A stretch of DNA of 64,000 nt from Xiphophorus maculatus (Eukaryota; Chordata; Actinopteri; Cyprinodontiformes; Poeciliidae), in contig NC_036456.1 in assembly GCF_002775205.1 (NCBI RefSeq), positions 21,386,968-21,450,967 on the forward strand, in the 5' to 3' direction. The notes below the pieces were generated by a model that worked only from the letters and a program-made list of their open reading frames with translations, was not told the DNA's origin and ran no database searches. Positions 12,585 through 24,500 of the stretch are shown one piece after another; within the stretch, counting starts at the first letter, position 1; the number at the start of each line of letters is the position of its first letter. The translations under genes and the position numbers were made by a program.

Positions 12585-15500
12585 GGGGGTTACATGAAAT
12601 GTAGTCAAGATCATAAGAGCTTTGTTTATTAATTTTTACATTTTGTTGGAGGCCAGTGGTCCAGTGAAGCTCAGATGAGGAATAAATGGGGCAACAGATC
12701 AGAACATCAGAGACCTGATCACCTTCAGCACTGGAGAAGGAAAACTCTGCACCTGAGCATCACCACCCACAGCACCTTCACCTGTGCTTACTGGCACATA
12801 TAGGAAGACCCCTTTACAAGCCACCAATGCCAACGTGTGTGTGTGTGGGTTCTAACTGTCTATGAAGACATTAAGGAGACTCAGAGGGCTCACAGTCGAA
12901 TGCTACAGTCTCTCCTGAAACAACGTGAAGGACCAGATGCTGAGGTTCTGTTTTCCCTCTCTGGACCGGCACTGATGGTATTAAACCCGTTTCTGGTTTC
13001 CACACGTTTATTTTCTGGGCCTAATTTGGGGTAAACCTGTATGATGTCATTCTCAGATGTTAAAAGTTGTTTCTGGTTCTGAACAGTTTCAACCAGAAGT
13101 AAATAAATTGTTGTTTTGTGTACATATATACTTGTCTTAGAAGTCTTGATTCATAGCTACAAGTTTACTTTAGTTTGCAGTTATGTCTTAGAAAATTATA
13201 TGAGATTAACATGTGACCTCATATTCATCATGAAAAGTGAATAATATGAAGAAACTGGACATTTCATGGTAACAAAAGGTGGTCCCATTATTTTATAATT
13301 GTATATATTTTCAACTGTTTCACACCTGTTGCATGTGTTGCAAATGTGTATACCATGTGATCCACATGTGTTTCACATATCTTCTGTATCAATGTGTATC
13401 ACATGGGAATCACATGTGAAACGTAATGCATGTGTGATATACATGGGATGCACCTGTGTATCACATGTTTTCCATGTGTAACACGTGTGCATCAAATGGG
13501 AATCACATGCGTATCACATATTTCCACATGTGGAAATGTATGAATTACATGTGCTTTCACATGTGATTCACATCTTTCACACATCATTCACATGTAAAAA
13601 GTGTGAACCACATGGTTGGTTTTCATGTGATTTTCTGTAAGGGTGGGGTCATTGTCTTGTTGAAACACCCATTTCATGATACATCAACACGACTTCTTCC
13701 AGTTTTCTGTTGTCTCAAACTGATCCATCATCCCTGGTATCCAATAAAAGGACCAACACCATGAGAAACATCCCACATCATGATGCTTGAACCACTGTGC
13801 TTCATCGTCTTCACTGTGGCTGAATTCAGAGTCTGCAGAGTTTGACAAACTGTCTGAGAACAAGAAAGAACAATTTTAGTTTATCAGTCCATAAAATATT
13901 ACGTCATTTCTTTTTAGGCCCGTTAACATGTTCATGTTGTAGCCGCTTCAGCACGTCTGTTTTTTTAACAATGGGACTTTGTGGGACTTCCTGCTGGTAG
14001 CTTGGCTTCACATAGTCATCATCTGATTGTTGCAGAACTCACAGCCAATCACAGACCTTCTCTGATCCTCCTGGAGCTGATCATTGGCTGAACCTTTGCC
14101 ATTTTGGTTCTTCTCCAATTCACTCTAATATTTGTTTTTCTTTTTATTCCTCGACGTTCTGGTTTTGGATTTTAAAGCATTTGATAGAGGGCTGTTGTAA
14201 ACGAATATTTTAGTAATCAAGTGATCTATAAATTATTCTTACGATTAATAAATCGGATTAAAAAATTGTAAAATAAAGTATTGATAAATTTGGCATAACA
14301 CCGGTGTTACTATCGGATATCAATCAGTCCAGTTTTTCTTTTTTTAATCATTGTCATTTATTGAGGTTTTTTTTCCTTTTCTGTATTCAGTTTGTGAATA
14401 AAAGTGTTTATCCAACACTTAGACTTAGACTGACTTTATTGTCATTTTGCATGCACAGGGTGAATACAGAACGAAATTTCGTTGCATACGGCTCAGGACA
14501 ATGTTTTGAGCTTTCAATGTTGTGAGGTTACTCCAGAATAAAATAAAATACAGTATAAAAATATGAATATAAATATAAATATAAAATATAAAGTGCAGGA
14601 ATGACAGTAAAATAGAAGTTATTTAGCTCTGTACATGTGCAAGGTATGAAGTGGAGACCAGTTTTTAAGTGCAGACCAGTTAAGAGTTCAGCAGTCTGAT
14701 GGCAAGTGGGAAAAAGCTGTTTCGGAACCTGGTGGACCTGCACCGGATGCTGCAGAACCTCTTTCCAGAGGGCAGCAGGGAGAACAGTCCATGGTGGGGG
14801 TGTGAGGGGTCACTGACGATGTTTCGGCCTCGGGACACGCAGCGCTGGGATGAAATGTCCTGAATGGAGGGAAGGGGGGCCCCGATGATCCTCTCTGCTG
14901 TCCGCACCACTCTCCTCACGTTCTTCCAGTCGGAGGCGCTGCAGCCTCCACACCACACAGAGAGGCAGCTGGTCAGAATGCTCTCTATGGTGCTTCTGTA
15001 GAATGTCTTGAGGATGGGCGGGGGCAGGTGTGCTTTTCTCATCCTCCGCAGGAAATACAAGCGTTTCTGTGCCCTCTTGACCAGAGACGTGGTGTTCACA
15101 GTCCAGGTGAGGTCGTTAGTGATGTGCACCCCCAGGAATTTAGTGCTGCTGACCACCTCCACAGCCGAGCTGTTGATGAGCAGTGGAGCGTGGCTGGGCC
15201 GGTTCTTCCTGAAGTCGACGATCATCTCCTTCGTCTTGTCAACGTTCAGGATCAGGCTGTTGTCTCTGCACCAGTCCACCAGCTGCTCCACCTCCTCTCT
15301 GTAGTCCAGGTCGTTGTCGTCTCTGATGAGGCCCACCACCGTTGTGTTGTCCGCGAACTTCACGATGTGGTTGGTGGCGAACCTGGGGACGCAGTCGTGT
15401 GTCATCAGAGTGAACAGCAGAGGGCTCAGGACGCAGCCCTGAGGGGAGCCTGTGCTGAGGGTGATGACATCGGAGGTGTGTTGTCCGATCCGGACTGACT

Positions 15501-18500
15501 GAGGTCTGTCGGTGAGGAAGTCTAGCAGCCAGTTGCGCAGGGGGGTGCTGAAGCCCAGGTGTCCCAGTTGTTCTGCCAGATGCTGTGGGATGATTGTGTT
15601 GAACGCTGAGCTGAAGTCCAGGAACAACATCCGCACATGAGTGTTCTTCTCCTCCAGGTGAGCCAGGCTCAGGTGTAGGGCGGAGGAGATGGCGTCCTCA
15701 GTGGAGCGGTTTCGGCGGTAGGCAAACTGGAACGGGTCGAATGTGGAGGGGAGTCTGGAGACGATGTGTTCTTTTACCAGCCTTTCAAAGCACTTCATCA
15801 TGATGGGAGTCAGTGCCACAGGCCGGTAATCGTTGAAAGAGGTGACTTGAGGTTTCTTTGGCACCGGAATGATGGAGGCAGTTTTGAGACAGGCTGGCAC
15901 TGTGGCTTGGTCCAGTGAGGTGTTAAAAATGTCTGTTAGGACACCAGCCAGCTGACCTGCGCATTCCCTGAACACCCGCCCAGGTATGTTGTCGGGGCCT
16001 GGGGCCTTCCGTGGGTTGACTCTTTTCAGAGTCTTCAACACATCGGCTGTGTCCAGGCAGAGTGGGTCCTCTTCCTGGTGGGGAACAGTTTTCTTTGCCG
16101 GAGTACTGTTCAGTGCCTCCAACCTCCCAAAGAAGTTATTGAGTCCATTTAGAAAGTCAGCATCAACTTCGCCCACTGGGGGGGAGGATGGATTGTAATC
16201 TGTGATCGCCTTTATGCCTTGCCACATACTCCTGGTGTTGCTGGTGTCGTGGAAGAACTCCTGTATTTTTCGACTGTGGGTTCGCTTTGCTAACCTGATA
16301 GCACGGTTCAAGTTGGCTCTCGCTGTCCTCAGTGCCTCCTTGTCGCCAGACTTGAAGGCTGAGTTCTGTGCTTTTAGCATTTCCCGTACCTCCTTAGTCA
16401 TCCAGGGTTTTTGGTTGGTCCGGGTGATAATGTTCTTAGTGATGCTGACGTCCTCTGTGCACTTGTTGATGTAGGCTGACACCGTCATGGCATACTCATC
16501 GATGTTGATCTGGTCGTTGTAAGTGGCTGCTGCCTTGAACATCTCCCACTCAGAGCACTCAAAACAGTCCTGAAGTGCCTCCATGGCCCCCTCAGTCCAC
16601 ATTCTCACCTGCTTCACTGTAGGTTTTGTTCTGATCAGCAGGGGCTTGTATGCAGGAATTAGCATAACAGATAGGTGGTCTGAAGAACCGAGGTGGGGGC
16701 CGGGGGCTGCTCTGAATGCTTCTTTGATGTTGGTGTAGGCCAAGTCTAGAGTATTCACTCCCCTGGTTGGAAAATCCACATATTGGTTGAAGTGAGGGAG
16801 AACAGTCTTCATGTTGGCCTGGTTAAAATCCCCAGCAATGATGAAAACGCCCTCTGTGTGTGAGGATTGCAACTCACTGATGGTCCGGTAGAGAACACTC
16901 ATAGCCTCTTTAGTGTTAGCACTGGGGGGCACATATACGGCAGTGATGCTAACAACAGTAAACTCCCTGGGCAGGTAGAATGGTCTGCAGTTAACAGTCA
17001 GAAGCTTGATGTCCGGGGAGCAGTAACTGGCGACATTCATGGCATTTTTACACCAGTTGTTGTTGATGTAGATACACAGCCCCCCTTCTCGGGTTTTACC
17101 GCTGAGAGCGCTGCTCCTGTCTGCGCGGAATGTAGCGAGCCCCTCCAGGCTAACAACGTTGTCCGGTATGGACAAGTTGAGCCATGTCTCCGTCAGAATG
17201 AGAGCGCAGCAGTTCATCAACTCTCTCTTTGAAGACAGTTCTAGTTGCAGATGGTCTATTTTGTTGTCCAGAGAGCGAACGTTGGAGAGGAAGATGGACG
17301 GAAGCGGCGATCTGTGGGGGTTAGCGTTTAGCTTAGCTGTTAGTCCACTTCGACAGCCGCGCTTCCGCTGCCGGTCGCACCGCTTTCGCTTTCTCCTCCT
17401 CCGGCTAGTGCTGCTAGGCGAGTCCGCTGCGCTGCGGGCCGCTGGGTCTTGCCTCCGTAGCACTCCGAGATCACGTAAACACGCTAGAGTAGTCGTATTT
17501 ATGAGTCCGAAAGAGGCTCCAGACACTGCTGGGAAGAACAAACAGGTATTAATAGAGCTGCCCTTCCATTCATAAAGTCCAATACCAACCAAAAGGATGG
17601 ACAGAATAAGTCCATTGGTAAAAAAAAAGTAATATGATAACAGGCTATATTTACAGTACCTGCTGCGCCCTGAGGAAAAGCAGCCCGCCTGTGTTTCTGG
17701 ACTAAGCCCTCGGTAGAGCGTTGCTCCTTTATTGGTCTTCCTGTGGTTCTGAAAGCCTCTTGATGAAATGTTGAACCTCCTCCACCAAACCTAGAAACTT
17801 TTTGGCACCGCTGGATTGCGTTATGCGAAGACGGGCTGGGAAGAGAAGAGCCAGCTTCAGGCCCCGCTTGTAGAGCTCCGCCATGATGTCCTGATACTCT
17901 GCATGTTGGGCCAGGACGTCTGGGCTGTAGTCCTCAACAATACGAACAGACGCACCTTTCTAGTCGAGCTTTCCTCTCTTCCCGAATGATGAGGTCTTTG
18001 GTCAGGTATTGATCCAGGCGAAGGATCACCGGGTGAGGTGGACGTCCTGCGGGCCGTTTAGTTGCCAGAGAGCGGTGCTCTCTATCGAGCTCTGGTGGAG
18101 ACGGAGCTCCTCTTTCCCAAATAACTCACAGAGAAGGTTGGAGAAAAAGTGAGTATGGCGCCCACTTTCAGTGTCTTCGGGCAGACAGAGGATGCAGATG
18201 TTCTGCCATCTGCTGTGGCTCTCCAGGTCACTTTGTCTTTTAGCTTGGCGTTGTCTTCACAGAGAGCAGCACATGAGTCTTCGAGGCCAGCCGCTCGCTG
18301 GCCCAGATCCTCTAAGGAGGAGACTGGCTCTGCCTGTTCCTCCAGGGCCTGACGCACCTGGTCCAGCTTGGAGCTCAGCTTGTTGGCAGAAGATTTGAAC
18401 TCAGATTTTAGATCCTCACTGTGCTGCTGAAGCAGTGCAGTGATAGACTCTAGCGCTAATCTAGCTTCCTACTTCTTACTTCCTTTCGTGCTCATACAGG

Positions 18501-21500
18501 CCATCAGTAGTGGGTAAATAATCAAAAACACCAGCCAAGATGTTTTTGTATTGATGAGTAAAATTAGCTTTCTGTGGGATGAAATTAGTTAAGAGGCTGG
18601 ATTTTTCCAGAGAAGTCCGTTGCTACCTCTACCCTGTCCGCATGGGAAACCGGAAGCCCAGTTTTTCATTTTTGAGCGTCCCTAACAGTTACTTTTTTGT
18701 AGTTTAGCAACAATAATAGCTCACAAACCTAAAAGAAATGAAAGGGGAGAGTAACAACAAAAACCAGGGTTTCTAGCAAACAAATCCTCCATCACAGCAG
18801 CACAAAGCTGCAGCACACAGGATGCTGCCCAATTGGCCAAGAGGCCCTGAAATCAGTTTCCCAGCTAGCCTTATACTGCTAATCAAGAGGCAGAGTGAAA
18901 CCAGCTGGACCTGCTCAACCTGCTGGAGCTCAGCAGCAACCTGAGAGGGAGGAGAAATCCTGCATGCAGCCACCACTGCATGTAACAAACACTTTTCCAG
19001 GCAAATTGAATCTAAACAATAATTAACTAATAATTATTTGTGCCTAATTTTCTACTTTAGCTTTGACTGTAATTGACTGTAACTAGAATTCAGCAGGTTT
19101 CACTGTTGACTGATCTTTGATCTTTACATGCAGGCAGCAGATTGGACAGAAATAAATGACTTTTTATCTTTTATCAGGCAGTGAAGCAGCTGGAGTTTAT
19201 TCAGCAGTAAAAACAGGAGATGAGACTCATGGAGAGAGAGTCATCAACCAGAAGAAGAAGAAGCAGAGGTCAAAGGCCAAAGGTAAAGTTTTCTGAGTTT
19301 TTCTTTGTTTTGTGTTTTGTTTGTTTTCTATGACTTCTCTGCCCAAACTTATTTTTAGCATAAGATGTTCTCTTTCAAGGTGCAGCTAAAGTGTAAAAAC
19401 TCAAAAGCTCCTCCTACAGTAAAATACGGTGGTTACATAATATGATGTAACACCAGCCTGTCAATGATCAGTAGTAATTAATGTTGTCATGATGTGTGGA
19501 TGAAGTTGGACCAAAATACAAGCAGAATTCAAGTCGTTGATGAAATAAAGTTTTCATTAATTATATCCAAAAAAGTTTATAAAGACTTTGATGAATGTCC
19601 AGGAAGTCAGGAAACAACAGAGACTGAAAAAACAGAAGAAACCAGAGAGGAGATGAACGAGGATAATAATGTCAGGTTGAATGAGTGAGTTTCCTGGAAC
19701 AACAGATCAGGACTGATTACTGAGAGGGAAGAGAAGAAAACATTGATCTAACAAACACAAGAAAACAACAATAAATATGATCTGACTGAAATAACTAAGA
19801 ACAAACTGATCTAGAAAAGTAAAACCCAATCTGATCTGATCAAAACTAATCATCAATCCAAAACAGATAAAAATTGATCATAACCTTAACAGATGTTTCC
19901 TCCTGCTGGAGGTGAGATGGTCTGAATGTTGATCCTGATTCAGCATCAAATAATCAGGAGGTTTTTTACAGATCAGAGCAGCTTCTGCTGACATGAGCAG
20001 AAAATAAATCATTTCCTCTGAAACCTGCTAGAGATGAGATTTTATAGTGGATCTGGTCAGAGGATGGCGGCTAAATCATTGAAAGTTTAACCGCCAAATG
20101 GATCCGTTTGGATCCATTATTACAGGCTGATCCAACACAGCTCAGATCGTTTACAGCAGCTTGGAAAACATTTTTCAGTTTTTATTTGCTAAAAATGATT
20201 TGAATCTTGTAAAATTTTATTTCTACTTGTAGCCCTGTGGTAAACTGAGCTTACTGTAATGACTGTATGTTAAGGTTAAGGTATGTTAAACTTTACATAG
20301 TTCAAGATAAGACCCAAATATATTAAAAGTAAACGCTTATTTATTAATGCATAACATTGGTGACAGCGAGGCCTGTCGTGATAAACGATAAATTGTCATG
20401 TTTGTCATGTTGGTGGGAGGATTTGTTCCTAGAACAGACTGTGCAGGCTAAGACGTACTCCTTCACGTCTCTGTGAATGGAGGACCACCAGAATTTGTGT
20501 TTAATGAGGGAAATGGTTCGACTGATACCTGGATGTCCTGAGAAGCGGGACGCGTGGATCCACTGAATGAAACAGGCTCGGATGGAAGTTGGAACGTAAA
20601 TCTTGTTTGGTGGACAAGAGTCGGGGGGTGGTTCAGCTTGGTGGGCCTGTTTGATGAGATCCTCGATCTCCCATGTGACGGCTGCCACAGTGCAGCTGGG
20701 AGGAAGGATGGTGGCCGATTTCTCTTCTGCGTCATCTGGAGCAAGGAGGCGGGACAGAGCATCTGGTTTGACATTTCTGGTTCCTGGGTGATAAGAAATA
20801 GAGAGATTAAACCGGGAAAAGAACAACGACCACCGAGACTGGCGGGGATTTAGCCTCTTGGCTGATTGTAGATATGATAAATTTTTATGATCGGTCCAAA
20901 CCAGAACCGGATGTCCCGCTCCCTCTAACCAGTGCCGCCACTCCTCCAGGGCCAGCTTAATGGCCAACAGTTCCTGATCTCCCACATCATAATTACGCTC
21001 TGGCGGGGTTAATCTGCGAGAGAAGAAGGCACAGGGGTGAGTCTTATTGTCGCAACTGGATACCTGGGACAGTACGGCCCCCACTCCGGTGTCCGAGGCG
21101 TCGACCTCCACAATGAACTGCCTGGAGGGATCAGGTTGAATGAGAACGGGAGGGTTAGAGAAGAGGGTCTTAAGAGTTGACTGAAAGCAGCGTCTGATTC
21201 TGGAGTCCAACTGAAAGGGGTCTTGGTGGATGTTAGAGCGGTTAACGGCAGGGCGGTTTGGCTGTAGTTGCGGATGAACCAGCGGTAAAAGTTGGCAAAG
21301 CCAAGGAAACGTTGCAGTTGTTTCCGTGTCTCTGGAACCGGCCACTCCAACACCGCCCGGATCTTCTGTCCGCCCTCTAGGATGAAACCAAGGAAGGAGA
21401 CAGATGCCTTGTGAAATTCGTATTTCTCTGCTTTAACATAAAGTCTGTTTTCCAAGAGACGTTGAAGAACTAAATGGACATGACGTTTATGCTTTGCTGG

Positions 21501-24500
21501 GGACTTAGAATAAATCAGAATGTCATCCAGGTATACAAAAACGAATACATTTAGAAAGTCTCTCAACACATTATTGACCAAGGCTTGGAAATAAGCTGGG
21601 GCATTGGACAACCCGAACGGCATGACCAAATATTCAAAATGGCTGATGGGAGTTTTGAACACGGTCTTCCACTCGTCTCCTTGACGAATCCGGAGTAAGT
21701 GATAAGCGTTTCTCAGGTCTAATTTGGAAAAAATCGTTGCGTCATGAACTGGCTCAAACGCGGATGATAACAGAGGTAAGGGATACTTGTTCTTTACCGT
21801 TATGTTATTTAACCCCCTGTAGTCAATACATGGTCATAGCGAGCCATCCTTAGCCACAAAGAAAAATCCTGCCCCCAGAGGAGAGGAAGACGGACGAATG
21901 AGGCCGGCAGCCAGGGACTCCTTGATGTATTGTTCCATCGTTTCCCGTTCCAGTCTGGAGATGTTATACAGGCGACTAGAGGGTAGTGGAGCACCGGGCA
22001 AAAGGTCTATAGTATCGTACAGACGATGAGGAGGTAATAAAAGAGCCTTGGACTTACTAAAAACTGGAGCCAAGTCGTGATATTCCGGTGGGATGGTAGA
22101 CAGATCGGGAGGCTCCGCCTCTTGCGGTTCTGGCGGAGACAGGACGAATGACAGGTAATGGACCAGGACTCGACATGTCCGTCTGCCCAATTGATGTGAG
22201 GGTTGTGCTGTTTCAGCCAGTTGAAACCCAGGACTAGAGGCGAGTTGGCCGTGGAAAAGACAAAAAAGGATGTGAGTTCGCTGTGGTTGTCAGAAATTAT
22301 TAACTGCAAGGGTTTTGTCCGGTGCGTTATTTCTGGAAGGGTTTTACCACTAATGGCGGTGACTCGTAGAGGGATGGTTAAAGGTTCGGTTTCAATTGAC
22401 ATTTGCTGAACGAACGCTGAATCCATAAGATTCTGTTCGCACCCCGAATCAACAAGGACGGACAACAGAAACGCCTGACCATTGCTGATCAACGTGGCCA
22501 GTAACAGAAGACGAGGAGATTCGTTCCTCATAGACTGGTCCACCAGCCCCCTCGCCTCTACTGGCGGACCTGGGGGTTTAACCGTACCAGACACTGGGCA
22601 AGGAAATGTCCCGGAGAGCCACAATATAAACAAAGGCGGGATGTAATCCGCTTGCGTCGTTCCTCCGGAGTGAGGCGAGTGCGGCCTACCTGCATGGGTT
22701 TGGGATCTGTGGGAGGTAGAGGGGAGATCGAGGGGATAGGGACAGCGGCTGCATAGGGCCTAGCCGGGGAACCTCTCCGGCTTCTCTCCCTAACCCGGAA
22801 CCGGATCCTGTTATCAAGACGGACGGTTAAGTTTATTAGCTCCTCTAACGTTTCAGGCTCGTCTAAGACAGCGAGCTCATCCTTGATAGAGTCATTCAGG
22901 GCGTGAAAATACGCACTTTTTAGAGCGGCGGTATTCCAGCTAGCTGCCGCGGCTCTTATTCTGAAGTCGACAGCGAAATCCACCACCGTTCGCTGTCCCT
23001 GTTTGATTTTCCAAAGCTTGCGTGAATTGAATGATTTGTCCGCATCCTGACTGAACACCTGCTTAAATTCCTTTAGGAAAGCCTCAAACGTGCACCCATA
23101 ATCTGCCGAGGAAGAAAAACGGGCCTCCGCCCATGCTAACGCCCGACCTGACAATAGAGAAAGAACATAAGCGATTTTGGCACTGTCCTGGGTAAAACTC
23201 CTAGGTGAGTGATTAAATATGATAGAGCACTGTAATATGAAACCTCTGCACTTGCTCAGGTCACCGGAGAACCTCTCAGGAGTTGGGGGTCGGATCTCAG
23301 CAAACACAGGCTGGGCTGACTGGGCTGGATCTGGGACTGAAACAGGCTCCGGAGACGGGGAGTAAGGAACCGAGTGTTGAAGGAAATTAGTGAGTTCCGC
23401 TAGCCGTCGATTGGTTTCGGTTTGACGGGTACTTAGCTCTCGCAAAGCGGTTTCGTGGGATTGTAGGAGAGTATGCTGCTCGGATAGCGTTCTCCTGATA
23501 GCGTCTGCTGGGCTGGTTGGTTGGCTGGAGTGTTCTGTCATGTTTGGTTCAATTTGTTTTGCCCATATGCAGAACACTACACAGGGGAGGCGAAATCAGT
23601 AAAGGCAGTTTATTGGAAAATAAATGATAGGTGGAAAACGGTCCAAATCCGGGGGGTATGGCTCAGGAAACAATCGGCACACTAAGGAAAAAACGGCAAG
23701 GGAGGTGGTGAGTTCACGGTAATCTGAAACGGGGATGTTGGTAGCAGTAATGGATCAATCTTACTTGTGGAGAAGGGAACTTGTCTGGGGGTTTTCTCAG
23801 GAGGTCCGAAGTCTCGATCTTGTTGTGGTTCCAGGTGATCCAGGGTCTTGGCGGAGGAGGATCCGGGAATTGACGTGAGGGAGCGGTGGAGGGCGGACGG
23901 GTAGGCTCGGGCGTGAAGGAGGACTGATGAGAAGTATGACTGCCTGCCGGAGGAAACTGGAGACGCATGGTAGGCTAACACTCCAGCGTCGAAGTATTGG
24001 TAGTGCGGCCCTCTTGTACTCCAGGACTGATGAGCTGATTGAGTAATGGTGTGGAAGGTGATGGCACACCTCTCCGGAAAAAGGTGGGTCTGGCGCCATC
24101 TAGTGGACAGAAGGTGAGTAGCAAAAGTGGAACAAAAACAGAACCCTCAAAAGGGACAAAACCCCGGTTCCCGACATAAATCAATTAATCGTACAATAAA
24201 TTAAAACTATCGACGTCATTTTAATTATCGGCATTATCGTCTCTTCCGGCCTTTTTCTCTTTCTGTTGATGACACCAAATGAAAAAAGGCTCAACTCCGG
24301 TGCTCTCCACTGACCCTCCTTCCTCATTTCCTTAGTGTAAAGCCCAGCGCAGACGATACGATCTTAGAGCTGTCGGCCGATTGTCGGCCCATTTTCAAAA
24401 CCTGACAGACCCACACATTAGCCGACAGAAATCCTAGGTATAACGGTTCGATCGGGTTCGTTCCTGCCGTGTGGTGTCCAACAATGGGCACAAAATAATG

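Larger units (their letters stand above)
11369..13640. mobile_element. DNA element inserted inside the Tc1 copy
   Basis: The Tc1 coding sequence stops at 11368 and resumes at 13641. The 2.27-kb insert begins TTACAAACAAATCCCATG and ends CATGTGATTTTCTGTAA, an imperfect inverted pair (TTACA...TGTAA). No transposase is recognised inside, so it looks non-autonomous. It carries a perfect stem-loop, a (TG)n tract and a block rich in CACATGTG words. No clear target duplication can be read. Confidence 0.55.
10862..14180 (-). mobile_element. Tc1/mariner transposon remnant, interrupted
   Basis: The left end carries a terminal-repeat-like TGTTCATAATAATAGCAG (about 10869). Minus-strand fragments of a DDE transposase occur on both sides of an insertion. 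A 3'-terminal part lies near 11160-11300 ([17 protein letters not shown]). A more upstream part lies near 13640-14110 and includes VFQQDNDP, the conserved motif around the second catalytic Asp. Stops and frame changes make it a pseudogene. The right terminal repeat is missing, replaced by unrelated AT-rich sequence near 14200. Confidence 0.7.
20394..24176 (-). mobile_element. Ty3/gypsy element with 3' part deleted, TAAAT target duplication
   Basis: It is flanked by a perfect 5-bp duplication TAAAT (20389-20393 and 24177-24181). The 5' LTR is 23536-24176; gag and pol follow leftwards. At the left end only about 10 bp of the 3' LTR remain, directly joined to the integrase zinc-finger region. 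A deletion thus removed most of integrase and the 3' LTR; the repeated CATGACA words at the joint suggest microhomology. Confidence 0.85.
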
